Part shown: one piece after another, positions 4,979 through 6,695 of the stretch
Layout of the letters: each line of letters starts with the position of its first letter
Numbering within the stretch: the first letter of the stretch is position 1
Assembly: GCA_943325425.2 (NCBI GenBank)
Contig: CALPPJ020000072.1
Coordinates: 1-6,695, forward strand
DNA from: Bifidobacterium breve
Lineage (GTDB): Bacteria; Actinomycetota; Acidimicrobiia; Acidimicrobiales; Ilumatobacteraceae
Reading direction: 5' to 3'
Length of the DNA stretch: 6,695 bases
Notes under the pieces: model-generated
What the model saw: the letters and a program-made list of their open reading frames with translations, nothing else
The model's database searches: none
Told to the model about the DNA's origin: nothing
Translations under genes and position numbers: made by a program

Positions 4979-6694
4979 GTGATTCACCATTACCTAGCCG
5001 CCCGTGCCGAACTTGACGCTCCCGGATCGCCTTTGGCGACCTCAATCGCCGAAGTTCGGGGAATTCCCGTCAAGGTGTACACCACCGCTCCGCCCAATAT
5101 GCGGGTGATGTGGGAAGCCACGGCTGCTCACGCCGACAAGGACTACATCGTCTACGAAGACGAGCGCTTTACCTATGCCGAGATTCATGAGCAAGTACGC
5201 AAATTGGCTCAATACTTGGTCAGTCAAGGAATTGGTCGCCATAGCCGCGTCGCCTTGTCAATGCGCAATTACCCCGAATGGGTCGTGGGCTATTGGGCGA
5301 CTGTCTCCATTGGGGCTGCCGCGGTTGGAATGAACGCGTGGTGGACTCCCTCTGAAATGGAGTACGCGCTCAACGACAGTCAGCCCGGAGTATTGATTGT
5401 TGATGACGAGCGTTTAGAGCGCTTGAGTCAAATTGCCAATACCCCGAAGATGCACGTTATTTCGGTGCGCACCGATCGTGCATTACCCGCAGGTGGAGCG
5501 CGTTGGACTGATGTCATGGCCACAGCCGACCCCGGAGTTTTGCCAAGTGTTGAATTTGATCAGGATGACGACGCGACGATTTTCTACACCTCGGGCACCA
5601 CTGGTTTTCCGAAGGGTGCCCAACTCACGCACCGTGGTTCAGTCGCCAACATTTTGAACCTTGTTGCAATGAACATGGCGTCAGCAATGGCTGAACAGAA
5701 AGCCATCGCAGCGGGCGACGTGCCAGCACCGACAGCGGCGCCTGCGCAGGCGTATCCGCCATGTTTCATGGCGCCGACTCCTTTGTTCCATGTGACCGCG
5801 TGTAACTGCATTCTGCATGCGGCAACGGCAAGTGGTGCCAAGGTTGTTTTGATGTACAAGTGGGAACCTGGTCGTGCCCTTGAGTTGATCGAGCGCGAGC
5901 GAGTCACCAGCTTCTCTGGCGTCCCGACAATGAGTCGTGAAATGTTGTTACACCCAGATTGGAACACTCGAGATACATCTTCGGTTCAAGGAATGGGCGG
6001 TGGAGGCGCAGCCTTGCAGCCCGACCTCGTGCACAAGATTGCTGGTGCGCTCAAGGGTGGTCAGCCATCAACTGGTTACGGAATGACCGAAACTCACGGA
6101 ATCATTACGGCCAACTCAGCTCGTTGGTTTGTGGCTAAGCCAGAGTCGTGTGGGCCACTCGTGCCGACACTTGAAGGCAAGTTGGTTGACGAAGACGGCA
6201 ATGATTTGCCAGCCGGACCGAACACGGTTGGTGTTCTGTGCGTGCGAGGCTCAGTAGTCATCAAGGGCTATCTCAACCGTGAAGAAGCAACTGCTGACAG
6301 TATTCGTGACGGCTGGTTGAATACAGGAGACATCGCACGTATCGACGAAGACGGTTTTGTGTACATCGTTGACCGGGCCAAAGACATGGTGATTCGTGGT
6401 GGTGAAAATGTGTATTGCAGTGAAGTCGAAACTGCGATCTACAACCATGACGCGATTGCCGAAGCTTGTGTTTTCGGTATTCCTGAAGAACGACTCGGCG
6501 AAGAAGTTGCCGCGGTCATCGTGTTACGACCTGGTCGATCGCTGAGCGAAAAAGAACTTCAAGATTTCTTGTCGGGCACTATTGCTAAGCACAAGATTCC
6601 GACCAAGATCTGGTTCCGCGATGAGCCGATTCCGCGCAATGCCAGCGGCAAATTCTTGAAACGCGAACTGAAGAAAGAACTCACTGGCGAGTGA
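4979..6694 (+). CDS. Acyl-CoA synthetase (AMP-forming, FadD-like)
   Basis: This complete 571-aa adenylate-forming enzyme should activate a carboxylic acid with ATP and CoA to the acyl-CoA through an acyl-adenylate. Core motifs are intact and in order: P-loop YTSGTTGFPKG (203-213), PLFHVTA (268-274), GGGGAALQPD (340-349), YGMTETHG (367-374), the adenosine ribose ligand in GWLNTGD (Asp451), hinge region DRAKDMVIRGGENVY (465-479, with Arg466), and catalytic Lys558 in PRNASGK, so both half-reactions are expected. Residues about 233-262 form an Ala/Pro-rich insertion (AEQKAIAAGDVPAPTAAPAQ) between the P-loop and the PLFH motif, probably a surface loop. Overall it resembles long- and medium-chain or branched-acid FadD proteins; the true substrate cannot be read from the sequence. 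The GTG start is the one in frame just after the divergent spacer; no good SD is visible, so the N-terminus is slightly uncertain. The stop codon lies one base before the window end. Confidence 0.92.
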   Translation: MIHHYLAARAELDAPGSPLATSIAEVRGIPVKVYTTAPPNMRVMWEATAAHADKDYIVYEDERFTYAEIHEQVRKLAQYLVSQGIGRHSRVALSMRNYPEWVVGYWATVSIGAAAVGMNAWWTPSEMEYALNDSQPGVLIVDDERLERLSQIANTPKMHVISVRTDRALPAGGARWTDVMATADPGVLPSVEFDQDDDATIFYTSGTTGFPKGAQLTHRGSVANILNLVAMNMASAMAEQKAIAAGDVPAPTAAPAQAYPPCFMAPTPLFHVTACNCILHAATASGAKVVLMYKWEPGRALELIERERVTSFSGVPTMSREMLLHPDWNTRDTSSVQGMGGGGAALQPDLVHKIAGALKGGQPSTGYGMTETHGIITANSARWFVAKPESCGPLVPTLEGKLVDEDGNDLPAGPNTVGVLCVRGSVVIKGYLNREEATADSIRDGWLNTGDIARIDEDGFVYIVDRAKDMVIRGGENVYCSEVETAIYNHDAIAEACVFGIPEERLGEEVAAVIVLRPGRSLSEKELQDFLSGTIAKHKIPTKIWFRDEPIPRNASGKFLKRELKKELTGE

Positions 6695-6695
6695 A

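Noticed and set aside
5584..5967. 127-codon antisense open frame within the acyl-CoA synthetase gene
   Set aside because: It is opposite the conserved P-loop and core motifs of the synthetase, has no recognisable domain and no start signal; it is a shadow of the coding strand.

Overview
The window looks like ordinary chromosome of a mid-GC actinobacterium. The class Acidimicrobiia (aquatic lineages) is my best guess, inferred from three things: a predicted F420-dependent luciferase-like enzyme, a GerMN/Gmad2 lipoprotein with no other sporulation genes nearby, and several GTG starts with little or no Shine-Dalgarno signal, some preceded by TANNNT boxes at the spacing of leaderless promoters. 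No rRNA, tRNA, mobile element or CRISPR array was seen, and coding density is high.

Layout. (1) Positions 1-1252, plus strand: the 3' end of an enoyl-CoA hydratase/isomerase gene, then, 31 nt later and behind a good ribosome binding site, a luciferase-like (LLM) flavin/F420 oxidoreductase. They are probably one operon. (2) 1270-2139, minus: an alpha/beta hydrolase with a complete Ser-Asp-His triad, convergent with the LLM gene. (3) 2255-3172, plus: a secreted lipoprotein with GerMN and Gmad2 domains, divergent from the hydrolase across a 115-nt spacer that holds a perfect 10-bp palindrome. (4) 3204-4893, minus: a two-gene unit of an isopenicillin-N-synthase-like Fe(II)/2-oxoglutarate oxygenase followed 22 nt later by a MaoC-like double-hotdog protein. 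(5) 4979-6694, plus: a complete acyl-CoA synthetase (FadD-like), divergent from the oxygenase across 85 nt.

Taken together, most genes act on acyl-CoA or small hydrophobic carboxylic substrates: a ligase activates an acid to its CoA ester, crotonase and hotdog proteins handle enoyl-CoA, a hydrolase cleaves an ester or lactone, and two redox enzymes (LLM and Fe(II) oxygenase) could oxidise the substrate. This fits a catabolic neighbourhood for lipids, terpenoids or steroids, but no substrate can be named from the sequence. The lipoprotein is the outlier and is probably an envelope gene that happens to lie there.

Nothing in the window amounts to a clearly new system. The points most worth a second look are the MaoC-like protein, which lacks the usual catalytic aspartate, its pairing with an oxygenase opposite a ligase, and related palindromic sites in the two divergent spacers.
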